A stretch of DNA of 64,000 nucleotides. It comes from Areca catechu (lineage: Eukaryota; Streptophyta; Magnoliopsida; Arecales; Arecaceae). The position numbers and the translations under genes are program-made. The notes below the pieces were generated by a model. It had not been told where the DNA came from, ran no database searches, and saw nothing but the letters and a program-made list of their open reading frames with translations. The stretch spans positions 31,282,918 through 31,346,917 of the forward strand of contig CM038042.1 in NCBI GenBank assembly GCA_021397845.1, given 5' to 3'. Positions 46,899 to 57,369 of this stretch are shown here, piece after piece. Position 1 is the stretch's first letter; each line of letters opens with the position of its first letter.

Positions 46899-48700
46899 TG
46901 TTAGACATTAGAATAATAAAAATTAATCCAACTTTATTTGATTAAAATTGATACTTTTTATGATACTTTATAGGAATTGACTCCATAAACGTGTATATCT
47001 TGATTTTAGGAGTCCAACGACGCAAACGGAATATAATTCTGACTTCGAACAGGCCCGAAATGAATTTTAGAAGATTTTAGCACGTTTTTCAGAGCTACAT
47101 GATTTTTGGAGCATTGCCTTAAAATTTCAATGGCTCATGGTGGACCGGCTCAATGGTCCACCGCTCGACCTGCCGGTCCACGGCAGCCATTGCTGCTGGT
47201 CCACGGGCAGAGCCGTGGACCACCGTGCGCTGTTTGCTCCGAAATTCGCCGGAGAAAATCCCCCGACGCCGCCCAAGCCACCAGAGACCTCCCCGTCGGC
47301 TGGAGAAGCCCCGTTCAGCCAGAAATCCGCCCAACCTACTGCCACCGCCCTTCGCCCACGGCCACGCCATCCGCCACCACCGTCCGCGTGTCCGCTCGAG
47401 CTCGCCGCCCGCAGCACCGTCCGCCCACGGCCATGCCTCCGCTGTCCGCCGAAGCCGCCGCCCTGCCCGTCCGAAGCCACTCCGCGCCGTCCGCATGTCC
47501 GCCCAAGCTCGCCGCCCGCCACTCTCTCGCGCCGCCCGCGAGCCACGCCGCCTGCAGCCGCCGAGCCGCGCATCTCCGCCCGCGAAGCCCCTCCGCGCCC
47601 GTGTTCACGGTCCACGCCGCCCAGCCGGAGCCCCCTTTACCATTCGCCGCTCTCCGCCCCAGCTACGCCACGCCGCGAGCCACCTGCCGCCCAGCCGTCT
47701 CCGCTCAGCCCGTCCACTACACGCCACCACTCCGCGTCCGCAAGCCACCTGCTGCGTTGTCTGTCCAAAGCCACTTCGCACTGTCCGCCGCTGCCACCGT
47801 GAAGCCGTCTGCCCCTGTCCGTGTCTTCTCTGCCCAGTCGCGCCTCTCCGCCCGTCTGCAAGCCGCTGTTTGTCCAGCTGCTTGTCACTATCCTCGCTAT
47901 TCAGACCGGGATGTCTGAAAACAAGAAGCATCGGAACGAGAAGAGATGTCGGACGATGCTGGATGGACGCGGGATTGTGCGATAGAATTTTTAAGTTTGA
48001 TTTTTGAGATGGGGATGATCGTAAAAATATCAGATAAGGAGATAGCGCAGAGTTTGAAAATCAGATTAAGATGAGGAATCACCACGCGCCCACACGGACC
48101 CGACACGGTATTTTTCATCTATAAATACCTCGGTGATCTCTTCTGCAAAAAGAGGAATTTTTGGGGAGGTTCCGTAGTTCCACCTGTTGCTGTGACAGAG
48201 AGTCAGAGTCGGATAAAAAGGGAGAAAAGGATCCTTGTTCCCTTACTTTCTTTTATTTTCTCTGTACCTCAATTTTATGCAATAAATATTTATTTGCTTT
48301 TATATTAATCCATGATTGCTTATTTTTATTGAAGTAATGCTGGAGTCATGTTGGATTAGCGTTTAAGATAAGTCGAAGTGAATTAATTTTGACTGACCTA
48401 TACCTAAGGGACGGGCCGTGATCCACGGGTATGGGCCGTACTCTTGAGATAGGTCATATCTGAATTATTTTCACAAATTTATTATTTGCATCTATTTCTT
48501 GCATTAGTTTTAGTTTAAATCAAAAGAAAATCCCTTTTCAAGATAACCCCAAAGTCTCTGTGGGATCGACCCTTATCAAAAAGAAAATCCTATTTTCAAG
48601 ATAACCCCAAAGTCTCTGTGGGATCGACCCTTACTCCCCTATTCTACCCTTTAGAGTAGTGGAATTAAGGTTCTAAATCGGTGCATTACGACACGCATCA
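46899..48700 (+). repeat. Athila LTR-C
   Basis: TGTTAGACATT ... ACACGCATCA, 1802 bp, followed by TSD ACCAT. TATA 48120-48127, AATAAA 48281-48286. It has a private 56-bp tandem duplication near its 3' end (48519-48574 and 48575-48631, both with 'ccccaaagtctctgtggga'). Confidence 0.95.
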
Positions 48701-48705
48701 ACCAT

Positions 48706-49220
48706 CACTACATTTGCCAACCAGCTGGGTATTGGGACTCTCGAATGAAACCAGCGGCCAGGAGTTTGTCAACTTCTTCTTTGATGGCTGCCTGTCTCTC
48801 CAGGGCAAAACTTCTCTTGTTATGCCGAACTGGCTTGTGCTTTGGGTCGACACTCAATTTGTGAGTAATAATGTCAAGGGGGATACCTGGCATGTTCGCC
48901 GCCGTCCAGGCGAACACATCCACATTCACCCACAGGAATCCCAACAGTTGAGCCCTCTCCTCCTCTAGTAGCTGGGCTCCGATCTGCACCGTCTTTATGG
49001 GGTCGTCTCTAAGCAAAAAAGAAAGTAGATGCTCGACCGGGCCTCCTTTGGGGTCTTGGGCCCTTTGGTCGAGGTCGTCTGCACTGGGGTCATCCTGAGG
49101 GACCTTGGCCCCAGGGAGAGTTTGGAAATAATGCTGCACTGGCTGGGGTGTTCCTCTCATCTCCCCGACACCGTAGGGGCTGGAACTGTACAAATAGCCT
49201 CTTGGTGGAGACAATGACAT
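48706..49220 (-). pseudogene. Tat-1 RT N-terminal part and linker
   Basis: Minus strand, upstream half of the RT gene cut at 48705. It has AQLLGFLWVNVDVFAWTAADMPG-like linker sequence, LSVDPKHKPVRHNKRSFA, then VDKLLAAGFIRE and YPAGW. The final codons are one base out of frame with the continuation at 28255, showing a small indel near 48720. Confidence 0.88.
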
Positions 49221-49320
49221 CGAATAGATTGAACTCGGGTCAACCCAATATCACGTTGTAGGTGGAAGGAAGCCTTACAACCGTGAAGGTCATCATGACA
49301 GTGCTCTGCCGAGGTGGGGT

Positions 49321-49635
49321 TCAGGCAGTGACCAGGAGAGTGATTTCTCCTTCTACTCTCACGGAATCGCCCGTGAAGCCAACAAGGGGTGTATGCATGG
49401 GCCTAAGCTGATCGGGGGAGAGATTCATTCTGGAGAAGGCATCATAAAAAATCACGTCTGTGGAGCTTTCACTATCAACCATGATGCATTTTAGAAGATG
49501 CTTCGCGATCATCATTTCGACGACCATGGCATCATTATTTATTTTTTTTCCCCCGTCTTTTCCTTCCCTCATAAAGGGGAGTACATTCTCATTTCCCTGC
49601 CCCCGGTCCTCTTGGATGCACAGGCAACTCCCCAA
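49321..49635 (-). pseudogene. Tat-1 protease
   Basis: Minus strand. The active-site block reads IMVDSESSTDVIFYDAF: the triad is D-S-E where the family needs D-S-G. The Glu codon is GAA at 49468-49470, one G-to-A step from GGA. The Asp codon is at 49474-49476. Upstream lies a gag-PR linker with low-complexity insertions. Loss of the Gly should block catalysis. Confidence 0.85.
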
Positions 49636-49648
49636 GAGATCATGCTCA

Positions 49649-51108
49649 CTAGCTTCTTGGTGGGGCAGTTGTCGATGGCTGGAGATGGTGGGAGAGTGAC
49701 GAGGGCCTCGGACTTTGCTTGAGGTCTGCCCCCCACGAACCTCTTGAGGTAGCCTCTCTTGATGAGTTCCTCAATCTCCCACTTGAGGTTGCGACATTCC
49801 TCGTGTCGTGGCCATGGTCATGGTGGAAGCGACAGTACTTCGTCTTGTCACGGTCGGCGGTGGTCCTCAACGGAGGTGGGTGCCTCAAGTAGTCCTTGCC
49901 CTCAATCTCCATGAGGATTTTTGTCCTCGGGGCGAGGAGAGGGGTGTAGCTCTCCTCGGGGATAGGGGTCCCTCTCAGCCTTGGCCGGTCCCACCAAGAG
50001 CTCAGAGCCTGGAGTGCTGGCTTCCGGGTCCCGGACACTTCAGCAGGGGCCGACTTCTTCAAGGGTCCTCCATCGAGCTCCCGTCTCGTACGGTCCGCCT
50101 CCTCAGCACGAAAGTATTTTTGGGCCTGGAGAAGGAGCTCGGGGTAAGTCTTAGAGGGCTTCTTGTCCAGCGAGTAGGTCAGGCGGGAGGTCCTGAGCCC
50201 TCGCTTCAGTACCAGCATGGCGACTAGCTCTTCAAGATTGTAGATCTCCAACACGGTGGCCTTGAAGCGGGCCACGTACTCTCGAGGGGCTCGCGGTCCT
50301 GCTGCCAGATGGAGAAGAGGCTGTCTGCCTCTTGTGGCAACTTCTTGCAAGCATCGAAGTAGGCCACAAACTTCTGCCCTAGCTGGGCGAAGGAGCTGAT
50401 GCTCTCCAGCTCCAAATAGGTGAACCACACCCGGGCTGCCTTTCAGAGAGTAGCAGGAAAAGCGATGCAGAGGAGAGCGTTGGTGGGCCCCTGGACCCTC
50501 ATGAGGGTCCGGTAGCTTTCTAGGTGGTCCAGGGGGTCGGTGGTCCCATCGTAAGGATCCACCTGCGGCATCCGGACCCGGTTTGGGATCAGCTCTGCTT
50601 GGATTTCTTGGAAGAATGGGGGACGGGCGTCGTAGCCCGCTGGCTCACTAGTGAAGCCTTGCATGCTGGCAAACCGGCGGGCAAACTCTGCCAGCTTGCA
50701 TTCATGTTCCTCCAGGCGCCTTTCCACCACATGCCTGAGCGGCTCTCCCTGTCGGCAGAGCCGGCTCGTTGTCTTTCGTCGAAGCTTGATGGCTGCCCCA
50801 GTTGTCGGTGGTGGCCCGCGACTGCGATGGCCTTCCTTGGAAGGAGTGCAGCTATCGAGAGGAGCTGCGGCATGGGCCGCCGGGGTCCCTGGCTGCTGGT
50901 GGGTAGCCACGGACCAGTGCTGGTGTTGAAGCTGGTGCACTGCCGTGACAAGGACTTGCATCTGCTGGGCAAGTGCAGTCAGCTGGGCTTCTGGTAGAGG
51001 TGGCTGGACCGGAGTGGGTGGCTCCGCTTCTTGACGATGCGGGTTCCCTCGAGAGGGGGAGTCCCCCGCACGACTGGTGGAAGCTTTCCTTGCCCTTGTT
51101 GTCACCAT
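49649..51108 (-). pseudogene. Tat-1 gag
   Basis: Minus strand, ATG at 51108 (MVTTRARKASTS), only about 40 bases inside the PBS. The N-terminal 220 codons are open: a Gln/His-rich coil, EERRLEEHECKLAEFAR-like helix, and MPQVDPYDGTTDPLDHLESYRTLM, the conserved capsid start. A TGA at 50440-50442 follows AFPATL; then VWFTYLELESISSFAQLGQKF and, after a frameshift near 50280, FKATVLEIYNL and LVLKRGLRTSRLTYSLDKK. The zinc motif YCRFHHDHGHDT is near 49800-49840, followed by another frameshift. Confidence 0.9.
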
Positions 51109-51150
51109 CCTCCCGCCTGGCTTATCTGTGAAGAGATGGAGGGTTTGTCC

Positions 51151-51168
51151 CCCCTACCTGGCGCGCCA
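51151..51168 (-). other. Tat-1 primer-binding site
   Basis: The minus strand reads TGGCGCGCCAGGTAGGGG, three bases from the LTR edge at 51172. The tRNA is not identified with certainty. Confidence 0.8.
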
Positions 51169-51171
51169 ATC

Positions 51172-52508
51172 TGTTGCCGCCAGGACCGTCGTGGCCCGTA
51201 GCTGCTGCCGACGTCGGAGTGCGCTCCCTTCGCTGCCTGTCGGTCCTCTGTTCCTAGACCTGCGAAACAGGGTTAGTGACCCGGCCGGGTTTCCGGTGGG
51301 GGCACTCTGATGGTCAAGTCAGTGACGATCCAGGAAACATATTCTCCTGGTCAGGCCCCACTTGATGGACTCCGTACTAGGAGGAGTGAAAGATGTGAGT
51401 GAAGGAAAGAACGTTGCAGGGGGAGAATGATAGAGGGAACAGGGGGATTCCCTATTGCTCCGCTTCTCCTTGTTTCCCTGTTTTTCCCTCAGCTATGATT
51501 TCGGTGGTGGCGCTTCGCCCTCTTGGTCGAGCTTGCGCTAGTGTTGGTTGTCGTTGGTGTTACCTCTCCTCCTTTTTTTGTGGGTGTCGACTATTCTTTG
51601 TAGTTGAAAATTGGTCGTTTGGAGCTTGCCTCGGGATCCTCGCTGGGTTGGCAGGCGTGTGTGGCAGGATTCCGTGTCGTAGACGGGACGCCTTTCCTGA
51701 CAGGTGATAGGGGAAGCTTCCATTCGTTCTGACATCCTCTCCTGTTGCTCAATTATGGGAAGCTTGCCAGAGCCTCAATCCGGAGGTCGCCGTCCTAGGG
51801 GTTCGTGCTTTCTGGCTGGCCCATCCCCCTGGAAGTACGGCCGGGCAGGTAGTCATGGCGGCATGGGAGGCGCCACTCCGTAGTCCTCGGGCGGCTCGTC
51901 GGTGTCCTAGGATGGCAGGGTTTACTTCGGTCTAGGTGCTCCGAGCTCGTGTGGTCACCTTGGCGGAGGATGGACCCTGTCCAGAGGGCGCGCGCTCGGA
52001 GAGGCTCCACATCGATGGGTGAGCACTGAGCTCGACCTCGACCGCAGGGCACTAGCCTCCAAGGGTCTCGCTCTGGAGGGCGGAGGATGGACCCGGTCCA
52101 GAGGGTGCACGCTCAGAGAGGCTCCATATCGGCAGGTGAGCGCTGAGCTCGACCTCGACCGCAGGGCACTAGCCTCCGAGGGTCTCGCTCTGGAGGGCGG
52201 AGGACGGACCCGGTCCAGAGGGCGCGTGCTCGGAGAGGCTTTACATCGATGGGTGAGCGCTGAGCTCGACCTCGACCGCTGGGCACTAGCCTCCGAGGGT
52301 CTCGCTCTGGAGGGCGGAGGACGGCTCTGGCCTAGGCATCCCGAGCTTGCGGGTGCGACCTGGTGGAGGACGGAGCTCGGCCCATTGCTTTGAAGGGACT
52401 CAGCTCGGCAAGGTGGTCCGGGCTTGGGTGTTGCTTTGGCGTCTGTCGTGGTGATTTCCTTTAATGTGATGCCTGTCAGCTTCTCACGTCAGCAGTCTCG
52501 CCACATCA
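51172..52508 (-). repeat. Tat-1 5' LTR
   Basis: 1337 bp, tgttgccgccagg to ..gccacatca. It matches the 3' LTR but has three 117-bp repeats (ccggtccaga-type words near 51977, 52093 and 52209) instead of four and a part. Followed by TSD CATCT and element G gag. Confidence 0.92.
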
Positions 52509-53182
52509 CATCTCATGACAAATTTGTCAAACTTAGTGATATACTTAGATACAGTTTTATTCCCTTGGCTCAATCTTTGCCATTGATCTAAAAGCCTCTG
52601 CTCATAGGACAAGGGTAGGTATTTCTTCCTAAGTTTGATCTTCATGGCTCTCCATGTGACTATGGGCATGTCTCCTCTCTGTCGACAAATGTGTTCAACA
52701 TTTTTCCAATACAATCTGGCTTGTCGGATTAACCTAAGTTTTGCAAATTTATACTTCTTTTCTTCCAATATCTCATACCACTCAAAGTATTGATCCATGT
52801 CACTCTCCCAATCAACATACACCTTAAGGTCTAAATTTTCATCAAAAGTGGTTGCATCGAGATGTATGTTCCTAAGGGCTCTTTCCTCTGAATCAACGAA
52901 GTCTTGGTATGGGCATCTAGGGTTATATTCAGGGGTGGGATCATGGCGATGGGCTCTTGGTCCAAGGGGAGTTGGTCTAGGTGATTCAGGCTCAGTGTGG
53001 GTCAAACGGGTCTCTTCAAGGGTTCCAATTCGCTCCTCCATTTGGCCAAACCTATTGTTTAATTGCCTAAATTGCTTAGTCATAGTTCTCATCAAAGTTT
53101 CAAGATTAGGGTCCATGGTGAGACTTGGTTGAGTTTGGAGATGTTGGTATGGGGTTCCTGATCTAGTGGTCATGCAATACAA
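52509..53182 (-). pseudogene. Element G gag, N-terminal part
   Basis: Minus strand. ATG at 53182 or the internal MTTRSGTPYQ at 53173. A coiled stretch (TKQFRQLNNRFGQMEERI), then the capsid domain: YVDWESDMDQYFEWYEI, KFAKLRLIRQARLYWKNVE, RKKYLPLSYEQRLLDQWQ and YITKFDKFVMRC, cut by the Tat-1 insertion. Open up to the cut, unlike the other gag genes here. Continues at 19392. Confidence 0.88.
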
Positions 53183-53509
53183 ACCTAGCTTCTAGGGCTC
53201 CTAGACTTAGAAGTTCAAGATAGCATGAATTGACAGAGCACTAATCAAGACTGCAGTTACCCTTTCAACTGGTCAGGTAAGAGGTGGGACTGTCGGAGGT
53301 TCCCCTCACTTTTGTGAGGTCCTAATTAAAAACCACAAATCCATTTAAGACGTTTGCCGTTGGACTCCTAGCCTAAGACACTAATATCTAAGTATAAATA
53401 CATAATCAATTAATGTTAAGTCTCAACATGATCATGAACTTGACCTGTCGATGTCTCTAGTTTTAAGTTCTTACTCAATTTTATGATAGGCTTGGGTCAA
53501 TGCAATATG
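53183..53509 (-). other. Element G leader, gag-proximal part
   Basis: About 330 bp between the gag ATG and solo LTR 3. No ORF or motif recognised. Confidence 0.5.
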
Positions 53510-55009
53510 TGATGTGGGACGAAAATCGATGTAACCTAGATTATTGGGAAAAGGGAAAAACTAAACAAACTAGGACCATGGGAGGGCTAAGAAGCCTCCG
53601 GGACTAGGGTGACACTGAAACTAAAACCCTAAAATAGCTGATCTCTTTTGTTTTCAATTTTCTTGGTGGAGGTGGCGAAGGAAAGATGAGATGGGAAATT
53701 GGGAACTGGAACTCATGGCCCTGGGACTCACTCTAACGGGGGACGCACACAGAAAGTCAGGGGTCAAAGCATAAAGCTACCCTCCCGAGGGATCACAGCA
53801 CCAACTACCCTGAACTCTCATCGAATCCATAATGCACATAGTAGGGCTCTCACATAGATGTGCTAGGATGAATCTCAAAGGACACGAGAGAATAAAGAAG
53901 ACGAGATAGGGGATAACTAGGGTGCTCATCGAACCCATAATGCATACAGCAGGGAATGCCTCACACCCTTCATCGAACCCATAATGCACACAGCAGGGAA
54001 TGAAGGCAAACGGGCCTCAGCCCATAACTAGAACTAATGAAGAACCCAAAAATTTATATCAAATCATTATTATTACAGGGGGAGAGGGGGCCTTTATATA
54101 GAAAAACCAAAACCCTCAGTTTCTTAGCCTCCAAGAAAACTAGAAAAGGAAAATAAATTACAACAAATTCATGTTGCATCAAAAATGGTGCTGATGTGCT
54201 CTGAGAAGCGTGTTGGCTTGATGATCTGCTCTAGAAAGCGTGTTGCTTGGATTGCTCCAGAAAGCGTGCGAACTCTTCTCACGCGGACGTGCACAGAGGA
54301 GGATCGATCTCCAACGGCAACCGATGGACGGCCAGTGGTTGAGAAGCGGCCGACGGACAGGGCCAACGGATGGCGAGCGACGGATGGCCGGCGGTGGCCT
54401 GCAGGCGGGGTGACGGCACAAGAATGGCACGACACGCCCAGGGCGTGCCATTTGGTCTCCCAAGGCCATGGGGGACCCTAGGCTCCGGCGGGATGGCAGA
54501 TGGTGGGGGAGGCCGGGGACGACGAAATGGTGGCCGGCGGGCAGGCGAGCGGTGGCAGGTGGCGGCGTAGGGGCGGCACGACATGCACGACCGTGTCGTT
54601 TGGTCTTCCCACGGCCGTAGGGCCCAAGGGCACCGGCGAGGGCCCTCCGGTGGCCAGGCATGAACCGGCGGGCGGCGAGTGGCCGGCCGGTGGCAGGCCG
54701 GCGATAGCAGGCGGCATGGAGACCGTTGGACATGGGCGACGGTTGGTCTTCCCACGGCCGTTCGTCTTCCACGGGCATGGGCGGCAGATGCCGGGTTTCC
54801 AGCGAGGGCGAGGCCAGCGTGGCTGGCGGGGGCGGCGGCTAGGGTTTGGGAGTTTTAAAAAAAAATCACGAGAAAAGATGGAATAGTATAGGAATAAATC
54901 GGGAATAAGATTGGGATAAAGGTGGAATAGCAGGAATAGGTGGAATAGCAGGAATAGGAAAAATAAAAAAAATAGAAAAAGAACCTGGACCTGCCCTAGA
55001 TCCCCATCA
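53510..55009 (-). mobile_element. Solo LTR 3, Ty3/gypsy
   Basis: On the plus strand it runs from tgatgtgggacg to ..tccccatca (minus: TGATGGGGATC ... CCCACATCA), 1500 bp, with the perfect TSD ATATG (53505-53509 and 55010-55014). Minus-strand TATATAAA at 54093-54100. Its ends resemble the element G LTR and solo LTRs 1 and 2. It contains a GC-rich block (54280-54840) that gives spurious ORFs on both strands, and a 'catcgaacccataatgca' phrase repeated three times near 53815-53990. Confidence 0.88.
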
Positions 55010-55491
55010 ATATGTAGTTGGTTATTTTTGGGCCAAGAAAAGATGATGAAATCCTTCTTTATCTTGTGATAGGATTGCCCTTAAATATTTTAAAATGAAT
55101 GCACATCCAACAATCTAGCTAATCAGTAAAACATAAAGACTAGAAATAAACATAAAGATTAGGAATAACATGCACATCAAAATTCAAATTTCTAAATTTC
55201 AAATTTCAAATTCGAATTTTAAATTTGGATTTCAAATTTGAATTTTCAAATTTTAAATTTCAAAATTCAAAATTCAAATTTTAAATTTTAGAATTCAATA
55301 TTCAAGTTTTAAATTTTAAATTTTAAATTATGGCTAGGTGGATTTTGAATTTGAATTGTGCTAGAAAACTTTGGGGTATTCAATGTACTAATAAAAGAAA
55401 TCATGCAATTCAAGCAATCACTTAGGCAAGTCATGCAATCATATATCAAGCAAGCAATTAGCACATCAAACCTTTAACCCAAGGATCTCAC
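55010..55491 (-). other. Element G leader with AAATTTCAAATTT microrepeats
   Basis: Bases 55170-55330 are a run of aaatttcaaattt / gaattttaaatt words, self-complementary and almost free of G and C. No ORF. Confidence 0.6.
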
Positions 55492-57049
55492 TGATGCGGG
55501 ACGAACCTAAGATTGATGCAAAATAGTAAACTATTTTTTTTATAATTTTTTAGATATTAATTCAGAGGCTAAAGACCCGAAAATAAGAAAGAATCAGCAA
55601 AAAGACTAGTAATGCTAGAAACTAACATACCTGTGAGATAACTCATGCAGAATAATCAATTCTAGGACTCGAGAATTGAGAAACTCCCGACTTAAGATAG
55701 CGTACCGTCATCAAATCAAAACTCAAGAAGGGGAAGGCTTTTACCAGGCAGCGATTGTAGTTTCTTCGATGAAGAGATCTCTTAGCCTCAAGATGGTGCT
55801 TGGAAGAACAAGCCTTTGGCTCCCAAATTTGAAGGCGATCTGGACCCGGTCTGAAGACAAAGAAGGCCTCCTCTGGGGAGGGGAAACAGCTCGGGGATCT
55901 GCAAAATGTCAAGGTTAGGCATGAATAAGGTAATCAAAGAAGAAAATAACAAGATAAAATAAGGAAGGAAAAGGGATTAGGGCAAAGGGTTGGTGGCAAG
56001 GAAGCAGGAAGAGCTCTTGATTTGGGCATCTTCAAGGCTTCTCTTTTGGACGTGGCTAATGCTTGGAGATCTTATTTGCTGCTTGGGGTATGGAGGATTG
56101 CAAGGATGTGAGGTCAGCCAACACAAGAGAACAAGAACCAAACACAAGAAACCATAAGAAAACACAAGACACCTGTCTCAAAACAATTTAGCAGAGTTTT
56201 AATTCATAAGAGTCGATTGATTACAAGAGGAGGAGGGGTGGGGTATTTATAGAGTTCCCATGCCCTCTCCTAACTAGGGTTACACTTAGGTTAAGAATAA
56301 CCTCTCCTTAAGGCATTAGGAAAAGAATCCTTAATAGGTTAGGAAAGAAAGCCTTAAGAGGTTAGGACTTTGACTAATCTTCTCATTCTCCCTTCATGCT
56401 TTAACCTAGTCTTCTACCAACCCTTGCACTTGGTCAACCAAGTGAGGATGCCTCTCTTAGGCATGTTGGGCTTCATGGGAGCAGCAAGGGCTAGCCAAGA
56501 GGTGAAGGGCGCATGGGCTTGGGCCTCCTGGAAGCTGGGATGGCCTGGTAGCCTAGTAGCAGGAATATTCCTTGGAATCTTGCTTCTTAAGGCCTTGGGC
56601 TTGATTTCTCTTGGGCTGGGGCGCAGATGGACCTCTGGATTCATGATGTGACCTAGTCTGGGAATATACTGTGGCATCTAGAGGGGAATCTATATATCTG
56701 GAGAGCATTTGGAGGGCATCTGGGCATCGTGCAGGAATCGTGGACCTTAGGATGGCATACAAAGTCTAATTAGCTGAAGTGGGGGCTTCTGGCTCACGGA
56801 TGAGGCCTGGTAGAACTTCAAAGTAGGGTATCCTTTTCTCTTGTACAAAATTGAACTTTACCGGACTCATAACTGAAGTACATGACTCAATATATTGACT
56901 AGGGTTGAGGGTTGAGACAAATCAACTAACCTCAACTTCTTACAGGACTCAATATTAATTGATTACAAAATTATGACACATGACTAAAACCCTAATCAGT
57001 AAATCTTATAGGTTCCAGGGATCTATGTCTGATCCTGATATCCCCACCA
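55492..57049 (-). mobile_element. Solo LTR 2, same family as solo LTR 1
   Basis: 1558 bp, inverted relative to 4323-5880 and closely similar to it along its length. Plus-strand edges tgatgcgggacg and ..tatccccacca. Flanks CTCAC (55487-55491) and CTCAT (57050-57054) form a TSD with one mismatch. Minus-strand TATAAATA at 56244-56251. Apparent ORFs (such as 56370-56651) have counterparts in solo LTR 1 but resemble no protein I know. Confidence 0.88.
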
Positions 57050-57349
57050 CTCATGTCAGGTCGTAGCTCATTAATCCGATGGGTCATGACAGTATACTTT
57101 CATATACCCGCTCAGGAGGAGTGAAACCTTAGATCAAAGAATGAAAACAATGTAGATTGTTTTAAAAATTTCATATCTGAAATCTATGAGGAAGATTTCA
57201 GCCCTGGTTTTTGAATTGGCAATATTAATGAAAAATGCTAATGAAAACTAAGATCTGGAAAGTTATGAAGAGAACTCTCAGATTAATCCTTAATTGCAAA
57301 ATTTCAGCATGTAGAAAATTTCAGCAACTAGCAAACTTGTCCTAGTTAA
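57050..57349 (-). other. Element G leader, PBS-proximal part
   Basis: 300 bp, A-rich, with 'atttcag' words repeated near 57160-57330. No ORF. Confidence 0.5.
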
Positions 57350-57365
57350 CCATGCTCTGATACCA
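57350..57365 (-). other. Element G primer-binding site, initiator-Met type
   Basis: The minus strand reads TGGTATCAGAGCATGG, four bases from the LTR edge at 57370. Confidence 0.9.
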
Positions 57366-57369
57366 AAAA

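Larger units (their letters stand above)
28256..48700 (+). mobile_element. Athila-type tandem array: three LTRs, two internal regions, one TSD pair
   Basis: LTR-A (28256-30007), internal 1 (30008-37631), LTR-B (37632-39310), internal 2 (39311-46898), LTR-C (46899-48700). Perfect TSD ACCAT at 28251-28255 and 48701-48705. Each internal region has PBS, gag, PR, RT, RNase H and INT in the plus direction. Inserted in the Tat-1 RT gene. No env-like ORF follows integrase, although classical Athila elements can have one. Confidence 0.95.
19393..52508 (-). mobile_element. Tat-1: Ty3/gypsy Tat-lineage element with antisense ORF
   Basis: LTRs at 19393-20894 (3') and 51172-52508 (5'), flanked by a perfect TSD CATCT (19388-19392 and 52509-52513). 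Minus-strand order: PBS, gag, PR, RT, RNase H, a second RNase H, INT, then a plus-strand accessory gene, PPT and 3' LTR. The second RNase H and the antisense ORF are typical of the Tat lineage. Without the nested Athila array (20445 bp) it is about 12.7 kb. All coding parts have stops or frameshifts. Confidence 0.92.

Noticed and set aside
28256..48700. Assembly duplication as explanation for the Athila array
   Set aside because: The two bodies and three LTRs carry many private substitutions, indels and stops, so they are distinct sequences. Long reads would still be the decisive test.
54179..54886. Pro/Arg-rich ORFs on both strands
   Set aside because: GC-rich part of solo LTR 3, with several overlapping open frames and no conserved motif.
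16453..57365. tRNA gene fragments at the TGGTATCAGAGC sites
   Set aside because: They are short PBS sequences next to LTR edges, without the rest of a tRNA gene.
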